In this document: piece after piece, positions 32,449-40,726 of the stretch
Numbering within the stretch: position 1 is the stretch's first letter
How the letters are laid out: every line of letters begins with the position of its first letter
Assembly (NCBI GenBank): GCA_023898765.1
Contig: CP060238.1
Span: forward strand, 1,302,001-1,366,000
DNA from: Rhodospirillales bacterium
GTDB lineage: Bacteria > Pseudomonadota > Alphaproteobacteria > Micavibrionales > Micavibrionaceae
Direction: 5' to 3'
DNA length: 64,000 bases
The notes under the pieces: generated by a model
The model's database searches: none
What the model saw: only the letters and a program-made list of their open reading frames with translations
Told to the model about the DNA's origin: nothing
Program-made: the position numbers and the translations under genes

Positions 32449-35055
32449 ATGGAATTTGATCGTTTTACAGAAAAATCTCGCGGGTTTTTACAGGCTGCGC
32501 AAACGCTGGCTATGCGCAATGACCATCAGTCTCTGGAGCCTGAACATCTCCTGAAGGTGATGCTGGAAGACGAAGACGGGTTGTGCGCCCGTCTGATTCA
32601 GACCGCCGGCGGCGATTCTGCGCAGCTTAAGAAAAATGTGGAGCAGGGGATCAGCAAGTTTCCGTCTGTAAGCGGTCCGGGGGCGGGGCAGCTCCGTATT
32701 TCAAGTGATTTGGCAAAAATGCTCGATAACGCATTGAATTTAGCTGAAAAATCAGGCGACAAGTTTGTGACGGCCGAGCGCATTTTGCAGGCCATGAGTC
32801 TGGCCAAGGCGTCCGATGTGGCGGGGATGCTCGAAGGCGCGGGGGCCACGCCGTCGGCTCTGAATAACTCGATCAACGCCATGCGGAAAGGACGCACAGC
32901 AGATACGGCCGGCGCGGAAGACCAGTTTGAGGCCCTGGCAAAATACGCGCGGGATTTAACGGCGGATGCGCGGGAAGGACGGCTGGATCCTATCATCGGG
33001 CGGGACGAGGAAATCCGCCGCACGATCCAGATTCTCTCCCGGCGGACCAAGAACAACCCTGTTCTGATCGGGGAGCCGGGGGTTGGTAAAACGGCGATTG
33101 TGGAGGGGCTTGCCCTGAGAATCGTCAATGGCGATGTGCCGGAGAGCCTCCAGAACAAGCGCCTGATGTCGCTGGATCTGGGCTCGCTGATTGCCGGCGC
33201 CAAATTTCGCGGGGAATTTGAAGAGCGGTTGAAGGCCGTTCTGGACGAAATCAAGGAGGCGGCCGGCGAGATTATCCTGTTTCTGGATGAACTTCATACG
33301 CTTGTCGGGGCCGGCAAGGCGGACGGGGCCATGGACGCGTCCAATATGTTAAAACCCGCGCTCGCCCGCGGGGAACTGCATATGGTCGGCGCGACAACGC
33401 TGGACGAATACAGAAAACATATCGAAAAAGACGCCGCGCTTGCCCGGCGCTTCCAGCCCGTTTTCACGCCCGAACCCACCGTGGAGGATACGATTTCGAT
33501 TCTGCGCGGCCTGAAAGAAAAATACGAGGTCCATCACGGGGTCCGGATTACGGACGGGGCGATTGTAAGCGCGGCAACCCTTTCCAACCGCTATATCACG
33601 GACCGGTTTTTGCCGGACAAGGCGATTGACTTGATCGATGAAGCCTCTTCGCGCCTGCGCATGCAGGTGGATTCCAAGCCGGAGGAGATTGACGAACTCG
33701 ACCGCCGGATTGTGCAGCTTAAAATCGAGCGCGAGGCTCTGTCCAAGGAGTCCGACAAGGCTTCCGAAGCGCGGCTCAAGGACCTGGATAAGGAACTGGC
33801 GGCGCTCGAATCCAAATCCGCGGATCTCACGGGCCAGTGGGAAGCGGAAAAGCAGAAACTGGGGGCGGGGCAAAAGGTCACGGAAGAGCTGGACCGGGCG
33901 CGCGTTGAACTGGAGCATGCCGAACGCGAAAGCGACTGGGGCCGGGCGAGCGAACTTAAGTACAGCAAAATTCCCGAACTGGAGCAAAAACTGGCGGAAA
34001 GCGCGCATGTTTCCGGCGAATCCCTCATCAATGAGGAAGTGACCGAAGACGATATCGCTTTTATCGTCAGCAAATGGACGGGCATTCCGGTCGATAAAAT
34101 GCTGGAAGGGGAGCGCGAGAAGCTCCTGCAGATGGAAGAGAAAATCGCCCAGCGCGTGGTGGGGCAAAGCCGCGCCGTGAAAGTGGTCTCTGACGCTGTG
34201 CGGCGCTCGCGTGCGGGGCTGCAGGCTTCGAACCGTCCGATTGGCGCCTTTTTGTTTCTGGGGCCGACAGGGGTCGGGAAGACCGAACTCACCAAGGCTC
34301 TGGCCGAGTTTTTATTCGATGATGACAGCGCCATGGTCCGGCTGGACATGTCTGAATATATGGAAAAACATGCCGTATCGCGGATGATCGGCGCGCCGCC
34401 GGGCTATGTCGGATATGAGGAAGGCGGCGCTTTAACCGAGGCTGTGCGCCGGCGTCCCTACCAGGTGGTGCTGTTCGACGAAATTGAAAAGGCGCATCCG
34501 GATGTCTTTAACGTGCTGCTTCAGGTACTGGATGACGGGCGCCTGACGGACGGACAGGGCCGGACGGTGGATTTCAGCAATACGGTTTTGATTATGACCT
34601 CCAATCTGGGGGCGGAACATCTTGTCAGTCTTGAAGAGGGGCAGGATGTCGAGACGGTGCGCGAAAAGGTGATGGCGGCCGTCCGTAGCGCGTTCCGGCC
34701 CGAATTTTTGAACCGGCTGGATGAAATATTGCTCTTCAGCCGCCTCAACCGCGAACATATGACCGGCATTGTGGATATCCAGCTTGGCAATCTGCGCGGT
34801 ATTCTGGCGGCCCGCCGGATTGAACTGTCGGTGGATGAAAAGGCGAAGAAATGGCTGGCGGATAAAGGGTACGATCCGGCTTACGGCGCGAGGCCGCTCA
34901 AGCGCGTGATCCAGACCGAGCTTCAAAATACTCTGGCGCAGCTTATTCTCGAAGGGAAGGTTCCGGACGGATCGCAGGTGAAGGTTACGGAAAAATCGGG
35001 GGCGCTGGATTTTGACATTACGCTGCCCGGCACCGGCCGGAAAAAAGCCGCGTAG
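32449..35055 (+). CDS. clpB: ATP-dependent disaggregase ClpB
   Basis: Hexameric AAA+ chaperone that pulls proteins out of aggregates with DnaK. The 868 residues show the Clp N domain (about 1-145), NBD1 with Walker A GEPGVGKT (208-215), the ClpB-specific coiled-coil M domain (about 400-520), and NBD2 with Walker A GPTGVGKT (605-612) and the sensor/arginine-finger region to the end. The M domain separates it from ClpA/ClpC. Its length is normal. Upstream sequence has no convincing heat-shock promoter. Confidence 0.97.
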   Translation: MEFDRFTEKSRGFLQAAQTLAMRNDHQSLEPEHLLKVMLEDEDGLCARLIQTAGGDSAQLKKNVEQGISKFPSVSGPGAGQLRISSDLAKMLDNALNLAEKSGDKFVTAERILQAMSLAKASDVAGMLEGAGATPSALNNSINAMRKGRTADTAGAEDQFEALAKYARDLTADAREGRLDPIIGRDEEIRRTIQILSRRTKNNPVLIGEPGVGKTAIVEGLALRIVNGDVPESLQNKRLMSLDLGSLIAGAKFRGEFEERLKAVLDEIKEAAGEIILFLDELHTLVGAGKADGAMDASNMLKPALARGELHMVGATTLDEYRKHIEKDAALARRFQPVFTPEPTVEDTISILRGLKEKYEVHHGVRITDGAIVSAATLSNRYITDRFLPDKAIDLIDEASSRLRMQVDSKPEEIDELDRRIVQLKIEREALSKESDKASEARLKDLDKELAALESKSADLTGQWEAEKQKLGAGQKVTEELDRARVELEHAERESDWGRASELKYSKIPELEQKLAESAHVSGESLINEEVTEDDIAFIVSKWTGIPVDKMLEGEREKLLQMEEKIAQRVVGQSRAVKVVSDAVRRSRAGLQASNRPIGAFLFLGPTGVGKTELTKALAEFLFDDDSAMVRLDMSEYMEKHAVSRMIGAPPGYVGYEEGGALTEAVRRRPYQVVLFDEIEKAHPDVFNVLLQVLDDGRLTDGQGRTVDFSNTVLIMTSNLGAEHLVSLEEGQDVETVREKVMAAVRSAFRPEFLNRLDEILLFSRLNREHMTGIVDIQLGNLRGILAARRIELSVDEKAKKWLADKGYDPAYGARPLKRVIQTELQNTLAQLILEGKVPDGSQVKVTEKSGALDFDITLPGTGRKKAA

Positions 35056-35138
35056 AGTTTTGATCGCAAGATAGACAGTCCGCCTGAATTTGGTTATCCT
35101 CAAGGGCAAAGCACCGATTCACTTCATTTTGGGTTTCC

Positions 35139-35723
35139 ATGTTCCGTTTTTTTCTTTCCTTTCCGGCTCTTTTCCTGCTCTGCGGCTGCGCGGCGGTCGT
35201 CGAGGGACAAACGCAGAGAATTACGGTGGAAACGCCCGGCACTGAACACGCGCAGTGCCTCCTTGATAACGGGACCGTCGTTTATAAGGTGATGTCGGGC
35301 GACAGCGTGGAAGTCACCCGGAACGACCAGGATATGAAAGTGCGTTGTCTGGCGCATGGAAACCGGGAAAAGGAAATACTGGTCAAACGCAGGTCAAGCC
35401 CGTGGGCTGCGGGAGATATCCTGACCGGCGCCTTCCCGGGCGCCCTTTATGACCATTTTTCAAAATCCATGTATGTCTATCCGGACGTCATTACAGTTGA
35501 TTTTACGGGCATGCCGTCTGTGCCCTATCCTCCTCCTGCCTACGGATTTGCCGATGCGCCAAAACCTGCGGAGGAGAAGATTGAAGGGTATCATCCTTCC
35601 GTTCCGCAAATCGAGGCCGATAAATATGACGTAAGCCCCGTTCTGCGGAAGAGGGATCCGGGCACGACCTACGGGGCCGATCCTTTCGCGGATGCGCACG
35701 ATCCGGTCTCTTTGATCCGGTAG
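35139..35723 (+). CDS. putative lipoprotein, 194 aa
   Basis: A signal peptide with lipobox LLCGC places the lipidated cysteine at residue 17. The mature part contains a small beta-rich region (QTQRITVETPGTEHAQCLLDNG...VTRNDQDMKVRCLAHGNREKEILVKRR) resembling envelope lipoproteins that start CAxxxxGxxQxxxxxTxPxGAxC. A hydrophobic Gly/Ala segment follows (about 88-105), then a Pro-rich C-terminus. No residue after the Cys is Asp, so outer-membrane sorting is likely. The role is unknown. It lies two bases before the Mur-ligase gene, so the two probably share a transcript. Confidence 0.75.
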   Translation: MFRFFLSFPALFLLCGCAAVVEGQTQRITVETPGTEHAQCLLDNGTVVYKVMSGDSVEVTRNDQDMKVRCLAHGNREKEILVKRRSSPWAAGDILTGAFPGALYDHFSKSMYVYPDVITVDFTGMPSVPYPPPAYGFADAPKPAEEKIEGYHPSVPQIEADKYDVSPVLRKRDPGTTYGADPFADAHDPVSLIR

Positions 35724-35725
35724 TA

Positions 35726-37108
35726 ATGACAGGCGGAAAATCCTATTTCTTCTGCGGGATCGGGGGGAGCGGCATGTTGCCGCTGGCGCTGATCGTGCAC
35801 GGGCAGGGCGCCGGGGTTTCAGGATCGGACCGCTCTTATGACCAGGGCAAAAATCCGGAGAAGTTTGAATATCTTGAAAAACAGGGGATTGCCCTTTTTC
35901 CGCAGGACGGGTCCGGCCTGAAGGCGGGCATGAGCGCGCTTGTCGTTTCAACGGCGGTGGAAGACCATATTCCGGATATCAAGGTTGCGAAGGACCTTGG
36001 AATTCCCGTTATTCACCGGGCCCGGCTTCTGGCGGACCTGTTCAACGGGGCGCGGACAAAAGTGGCCGTGGCCGGAACCAGCGGCAAGACGACCGTCACG
36101 GGCATGACCGGCTTTGCTCTGCAGGAGTTGGGGCGCGCGCCGACGGTGATGAATGGCGGGATTTTTCGAAATTACAGCCGGGAAAACCCTTACGGGAGCG
36201 CGCTCGTCGGGGCGGGTGAAATTTTTGTAACGGAAGCGGATGAGAGCGACGGGTCGATTGCGCTTTATGAACCGGATATCGCGGTTTTGAACAATGTCGC
36301 GCTGGACCACAAACCTCTGGAAGAATTGAAGCCGCTTTTTGAAACTTTTTTGAAGCGGGCGGGAACGGCGGTGGTGAATTTCGACAATGAGGCCGCGCGG
36401 CTGCTGGCGAAAGACCATCCGGGGACCGTGATCGGCTTTGGGCTGGACGGCGCGGAAGCTTCCCTGACCGCGCGGGATGTTACGTTTTCACCCGATGACG
36501 TCACGGCGACCATTCTCTTTGAAGGTCAGGAGGCCGGGTTGAAGATCGGGCTTCCCGGGCGGCACAATCTGTTGAATGCGCTGGCGGCGATCGGCGCTTT
36601 AGCTGCACTTGGCATCTCTCTGGAAGAATCCTGCGCTGTGCTGGCGCGTTTTACGGGCATCAGGCGGCGGATGGAACTTGTCGGTTGTAAAAACGGCGTG
36701 ACGGTCATGGACGATTTTGCGCATAATCCGGACAAGATTGCGGCCACGTTGCAAAGCCTCAGGCGTTTTCCGGGCCGCAAAATCGTTTTTTTCCAGCCGC
36801 ACGGCTACGGCTTTTTGAAGCAGTTGCACATGCCGCTGGCAGGCAGTTTTTCCGCGCATCTGGACGCGGAGGATGTTTTGTATCTCGTGGAGCCTTACTA
36901 TGCAGGCGGGACCGTGGATCGAAGTATCGGTTCGAAAGACCTTGCCGCGCAAATAAACGGGCCCCATGTAGATCTTTGCGCAGACAGGGAAGAGGTACGG
37001 GCGCACATTTTATCGATAGCGCGCGGCGGAGACAGGATCATCGTTATGGGGGCGCGGGACGACACGCTTTCGGATTTCGCGCGGGAGATTTACGCCGCGC
37101 TGCCGTAG
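35726..37108 (+). CDS. Mur ligase family protein (MurC/Mpl-type)
   Basis: A 460-residue ATP-dependent peptide ligase. A MurC-like N-terminal Rossmann domain (FFCGIGGSGMLPLAL, GVSGSDRS) is followed by a P-loop AGTSGKTTV at 116-124, the nucleotide-domain block EADESDGS and NNVALDH. The C-terminal domain has MDDFAHNPDKI and FQPHGY. MurC and Mpl normally read GTHGKTT, but here Ser replaces His. It lies outside any division (dcw) cluster, so I think of murein-peptide recycling (Mpl) or a MurC paralog rather than the main MurC. The last 19 bases overlap the convergent aminopeptidase gene. Confidence 0.75.
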   Translation: MTGGKSYFFCGIGGSGMLPLALIVHGQGAGVSGSDRSYDQGKNPEKFEYLEKQGIALFPQDGSGLKAGMSALVVSTAVEDHIPDIKVAKDLGIPVIHRARLLADLFNGARTKVAVAGTSGKTTVTGMTGFALQELGRAPTVMNGGIFRNYSRENPYGSALVGAGEIFVTEADESDGSIALYEPDIAVLNNVALDHKPLEELKPLFETFLKRAGTAVVNFDNEAARLLAKDHPGTVIGFGLDGAEASLTARDVTFSPDDVTATILFEGQEAGLKIGLPGRHNLLNALAAIGALAALGISLEESCAVLARFTGIRRRMELVGCKNGVTVMDDFAHNPDKIAATLQSLRRFPGRKIVFFQPHGYGFLKQLHMPLAGSFSAHLDAEDVLYLVEPYYAGGTVDRSIGSKDLAAQINGPHVDLCADREEVRAHILSIARGGDRIIVMGARDDTLSDFAREIYAALP

Positions 37109-38529
37109 CGGCGTTCAATCAGTTTGAAAACGGCGCGCATGCCGGTATCGGCTCCGCCCTGGGGACGTCCGGCCTTGCCGTTTTGTTCCCAGGCATAACA
37201 ATCCAGATGAATCCACGGGGTGTTGTTTTCAAGGAACTGTTCGAGGAACAGGCCGCCGTGAATCGCGCCGGCCGGTCCGCTGCCGATATTGTCAAAATCG
37301 GCGACCTTGCTGTCCATTTCTTTCAGGTACGGTTTCCAGAGCGGCAAAGGCCAGACGGGATCGTTATGCTCCGTTCCGGCGGTTTTAAGATCTTCCAGCA
37401 AAGCGTCCTGATTGCTGAAAAAGGCCGGAATGTCCCAGCCCAAAGCGCTGCGCGCCGACCCTGTCAGCGTGGCAAAATCAATGAGAAGAGCGGGCTTGTC
37501 CTCGCTGCCATAGGTCAGGGCGTCGGCAAGGACAAGGCGGCCTTCGGCATCCGTGTCGGTGATTTCGACGGTGAGTCCCTTGCGGCTTTTCACCACATCT
37601 CCGGGGCGCATGGCGTTGCCGTCTACAGAATTTTCCGCCGCAGAAACCAGAACCTTCAGGCGCACGGGCACATTCATGCTCATAATCATCCAGGCCAGTC
37701 CCAGCGCGTGAGCGGCGCCGCCCAGATCTTTTTTCATGTAGCGCATAAAACGCGGAGGTTTGAGGTTCAGGCCGCCCGTATCAAACACAACCCCTTTACC
37801 TACAATCGTAACCGCCGGGTCGTTTTTGTCCCCCCATGTCATTTCGACCAGACGGGGACGGCGCGGGCTGGCTTTTCCTACAGCGTAAATGAGCGGGAAA
37901 TTCTGTTTGAGCAGGTCTTTATCCGCAATGGTTTTCGTTTTGGCTTTGAAATGTCTGGCAACCTGCTTGACCGCTTCTTCCAGTTCTTCGGTTCCCAAAT
38001 CATTGGAGGGCATGTTGACCAGAGTGCGGATCAGGCAGACAGACTGGATCGTGGAAACGGCCTCACGCCTGTTTGCGCCTGCCGGCCAGACCAGAAGCGG
38101 GTGGGGTTTCGGCGCCTCTTTGGGCTTTTTGTAAAGGTCGAATTCATATGCATTCCAGCCCCAGCCAATACAGCTTTGTGTCAGGTCCCGCTCGGAGAGT
38201 TCCTCCTCTAGGGCAAAGGCATATTCCTCCAGCACGTCTTCGGAAAGGTTTTTGCGAATGAAGTCTGCGACATTGCTCATGTCGTAAGGGCTAAGGGGCG
38301 TTGCCACCCCCGCCAGAACGGAATTGGCCTGTCCGCCGGAATCTCTGAGAATCAAACACTCACCGGTTTTCCCTTTAAAGCCGCTTCCTTCGACTTGCGC
38401 GCGCGCGGGTTTGTCCAGTTTTGCAAGGCGGCTCTTCAATGTGTCCGGCGTCACGAGAAGAACAGGCACTACATTGGTATGTGCTTTTTCAAGAAAGGGA
38501 TCGGGGAAGTTGAACAGATTCTGAATCAT
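37090..38529 (-). CDS. leucyl aminopeptidase, M17 family
   Basis: Cytosolic di-metal aminopeptidase, 479 residues from the ATG at 38529; an in-frame TTG 18 codons upstream is less likely. Family blocks are VGKGVVFDTGGLNLKPP (metal Lys/Asp), DLGGAAHALG, SAAENSVDGNAMRPGDVV and the signature TDTDAEGRLVLADAL, where the usual N of NTDAEGRL is D. SARSALGWDIPAFFSN and the C-terminal HLDCYAWEQNGK block follow. It is related to PepA/PepB; substrate preference is unknown. It could supply amino acids from cell-wall or imported peptides. Confidence 0.9.
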   Translation of the reverse strand: MIQNLFNFPDPFLEKAHTNVVPVLLVTPDTLKSRLAKLDKPARAQVEGSGFKGKTGECLILRDSGGQANSVLAGVATPLSPYDMSNVADFIRKNLSEDVLEEYAFALEEELSERDLTQSCIGWGWNAYEFDLYKKPKEAPKPHPLLVWPAGANRREAVSTIQSVCLIRTLVNMPSNDLGTEELEEAVKQVARHFKAKTKTIADKDLLKQNFPLIYAVGKASPRRPRLVEMTWGDKNDPAVTIVGKGVVFDTGGLNLKPPRFMRYMKKDLGGAAHALGLAWMIMSMNVPVRLKVLVSAAENSVDGNAMRPGDVVKSRKGLTVEITDTDAEGRLVLADALTYGSEDKPALLIDFATLTGSARSALGWDIPAFFSNQDALLEDLKTAGTEHNDPVWPLPLWKPYLKEMDSKVADFDNIGSGPAGAIHGGLFLEQFLENNTPWIHLDCYAWEQNGKAGRPQGGADTGMRAVFKLIERRYGSAA

Positions 38530-38682
38530 AAGGCAGAGCTTCTCATAAAAAGTTGTGAACGCCAAGATTTTGGCTTGGGCCAAGAGTTTTCATATTTTAA
38601 ATATTTTTCTTTCGGCCTGTACGCTTTAAACGAATTCGCATAGAATAGAAGCCGCTGAAGGGAATCATGTCTAACAGTCGCA

Positions 38683-39174
38683 ATGGCTTTTAATTTCAAA
38701 AAACTTAGCATTTTGCTCGTGGAGGATTCTCCGCCCATGCTTAAAATCATGGCGGCGGTGCTTCAGGCCCTTGAAGTCGGGCGCGTCGACACGGCGGAAA
38801 ATGGTGAACAGGGGTTTGAGCTTTTTTGCGAACATAATCACGATCTCGTGATTACCGACTGGCAGATGGAGCCCATGGACGGCATTGAGCTTACAAAAAA
38901 AATCAGGATGGATTCAAAGTCGCCGAACAGAAAAGTGCCGATTATTCTGGCCAGCGGCCATATCGGCCTCGAGTGGGTAAACCGGGCGCGCGATAGCGGC
39001 GTGTCCGAACTTCTTATCAAGCCTTTTTCGGCCAACGATCTGGCCAAGCGTATTTCTTATGTTGTCAATAAACCGCGTAAGTTTGTGGAGTGCAGCGCTT
39101 TCTTCGGGCCGGAAAGACGGAGGAAAGACGACCCTGACTACCATGGGGAAGAAAGACGCGAGGATGAAGCCTGA
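38683..39174 (+). CDS. CheY-like response regulator with a short C-terminal tail
   Basis: A 163-residue protein with a receiver domain over about residues 7-130. The acidic pair is Glu14/Asp15, the phosphoacceptor Asp59 (DLVITDWQM), the switch residue Ser91, and Lys113 in LLIKPF. The tail FVECSAFFGPERRRKDDPDYHGEERRED is basic-acidic and resembles the 'GPxRRxx' tail of a group of alphaproteobacterial single-domain regulators. No output domain or histidine kinase is adjacent. Its stop overlaps the next gene by one base (TGATG), so its partner is probably that protein. Confidence 0.85.
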   Translation: MAFNFKKLSILLVEDSPPMLKIMAAVLQALEVGRVDTAENGEQGFELFCEHNHDLVITDWQMEPMDGIELTKKIRMDSKSPNRKVPIILASGHIGLEWVNRARDSGVSELLIKPFSANDLAKRISYVVNKPRKFVECSAFFGPERRRKDDPDYHGEERREDEA

Positions 39175-39713
39175 TGTCAGATAATACGAAAAATTATATG
39201 ACGGATATGCCGGATCGTGAGACGTCTCATGAGGTTATGAAGCTTGTCCTTGACCATTATATCAAGCATCACAGCGTCGTTCTCAAGAAGCTCCAGATCG
39301 CACAGGAAGCGACGGCGAAAAACCTTGAAGAAATCAGGGGGATTTCAGGACGTTTGGGGGCAGAGGAGAAAGACTCTCCTCTGGATGACGCGAGGAAATA
39401 CGACGATCTGTGGGGGAGCATTATCTCTGCCTTTGAAGAGCACGGCATTTCCGAAGAAGACATGAAGCGGATAGAAGATATACTTCTGGTCATTCCCAGG
39501 CAGATCAAGGTCCATTACGAACGCATCATGGAAGAGGATAAGGCGCTGTGCAGGCTTATCGAAAAGCTGAATTCGCCTGAGTATAAAAAGGCCTATGACA
39601 TCGTTAAACAGGTTCAGGCGAAAGAAAACCCGATGTCGCATCTGGGACCGGAAGAGTATGAGGACGTTCCGGAAGAGGATGTTTTCTCTTATAAAATAAC
39701 GCGCCGAAGTTAG
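39174..39713 (+). CDS. helical protein coupled to the receiver gene
   Basis: A 179-residue soluble, mostly helical, acidic protein that I do not recognise. Long amphipathic helices run through about residues 18-55 (EVMKLVLDHYIKHHSVVLKKLQIAQEATAKNLEEI), about 75-90, and 105-140 (IPRQIKVHYERIMEEDKALCRLIEKL). Its start codon overlaps the stop of the receiver gene, indicating translational coupling and likely 1:1 partnership. His33/His34 lie in a helix, but this is not a recognised HPt motif. It could be a receiver target, a phosphatase, or an adaptor. Confidence 0.6.
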   Translation: MSDNTKNYMTDMPDRETSHEVMKLVLDHYIKHHSVVLKKLQIAQEATAKNLEEIRGISGRLGAEEKDSPLDDARKYDDLWGSIISAFEEHGISEEDMKRIEDILLVIPRQIKVHYERIMEEDKALCRLIEKLNSPEYKKAYDIVKQVQAKENPMSHLGPEEYEDVPEEDVFSYKITRRS

Positions 39714-40684
39714 GCTGTCTTAAGGCCGGCCTCGCGGATCATCTTCATGTCTTCCGCCGCGTCGTTGTTGGCTGTGGTGAGGAGTTTTTCCCCGTAAAAA
39801 ATAGAATTCGCCCCGGCCATAAGGCACAGGATTTGCGCTTCCTTCGAATAATCCTGCCGTCCTGCGGACAGGCGCACGCGCGCGCGGGGCATAACAATGC
39901 GCGTCGTGGCAATCATGCGGACCATTTCGAGCGGGTCGACCGGCGGGCGGTCTTCAAGCGGCGTGCCTTTGACGGGTACCAGCGCATTCAGGGGAACGCT
40001 TTCGGGGTGGGGGTTCAGTCCGGCCAGAATCTGGATCATACGCGCGCGGTCCCGCAGGCTTTCCCCCATGCCGATAATCCCGCCGCTGCAAATCGTGATG
40101 CCGGCCTTTCTGACAAGATCCAGCGTGTCCAGCCGGTCCTGAAAGGTGCGCGTGGTGATGATTTTATCGTAAAATTCCGGCGAGGTATCCAGATTGTGGT
40201 TGTAGGCCTTCAGTCCGGCCTCCGCCAGACGGTTTGCCTGCTGCGCGTTCAGCATTCCAAGGGTCACGCAGGCTTCCATCCCCATATCGGTGACGCCGCG
40301 CACCATTTCGATGACGTTGTCGAACTCCTCTCCGTCGCGGACTTGTCGCCAGGCCGCGCCCATGCAAAAACGCGAGGCGCCGGCGTCTTTGGCCATTTTG
40401 GCTTTTTCAAGGACGGCCTCCACATCCATGAGCGTTTCTTTTTGAAGCTTCGTCTTTTTCGCGTGATGGGCCGACTGCGGACAGTATTTGCAGTCTTCCG
40501 GGCAGGAGCCTGTTTTCAGGCTGAGCAGGCTGGCAAGCTGGATCGTCCCGTCTTCGTGAAATTGCCTGTGAACGCTTTGGGCCTGATAGAGCAGGTCCAT
40601 CAAAGGTTTTTGCTCAAGAAGGTCCAGAATTTCCTCTGTCTTCCAGTCGTGACGTAAATCGGTCTTTTTTTGCGCGTGTTGCAT
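39710..40684 (-). CDS. bioB: biotin synthase
   Basis: Radical-SAM enzyme that inserts sulfur into dethiobiotin. Of its 324 residues, the 4Fe-4S cysteines are Cys61, Cys65 and Cys68 (GSCPEDCKYCPQS), and the 2Fe-2S cluster region includes FCMGAAWR, CSGGIIGMGE and the Arg of SAGR (RVRLSAGRQ). It stands alone on the minus strand, divergent from the bioF fusion with a 42-base gap. Its 3' end overlaps the convergent helical-protein gene by four bases. A bidirectional promoter must lie in the short gap, but no known biotin operator is obvious there. Confidence 0.95.
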   Translation of the reverse strand: MQHAQKKTDLRHDWKTEEILDLLEQKPLMDLLYQAQSVHRQFHEDGTIQLASLLSLKTGSCPEDCKYCPQSAHHAKKTKLQKETLMDVEAVLEKAKMAKDAGASRFCMGAAWRQVRDGEEFDNVIEMVRGVTDMGMEACVTLGMLNAQQANRLAEAGLKAYNHNLDTSPEFYDKIITTRTFQDRLDTLDLVRKAGITICSGGIIGMGESLRDRARMIQILAGLNPHPESVPLNALVPVKGTPLEDRPPVDPLEMVRMIATTRIVMPRARVRLSAGRQDYSKEAQILCLMAGANSIFYGEKLLTTANNDAAEDMKMIREAGLKTA

Positions 40685-40726
40685 GCTATTCTATACCCCG
40701 TTTCCTTTATGTAGTCGTACGAGATT

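Noticed and set aside
40685..40726. BioR or BirA operator between bioB and the bioF fusion
   Set aside because: Neither TTATCTATAA-like nor TTGTAAACC-like sequence is present in the 42-base gap.
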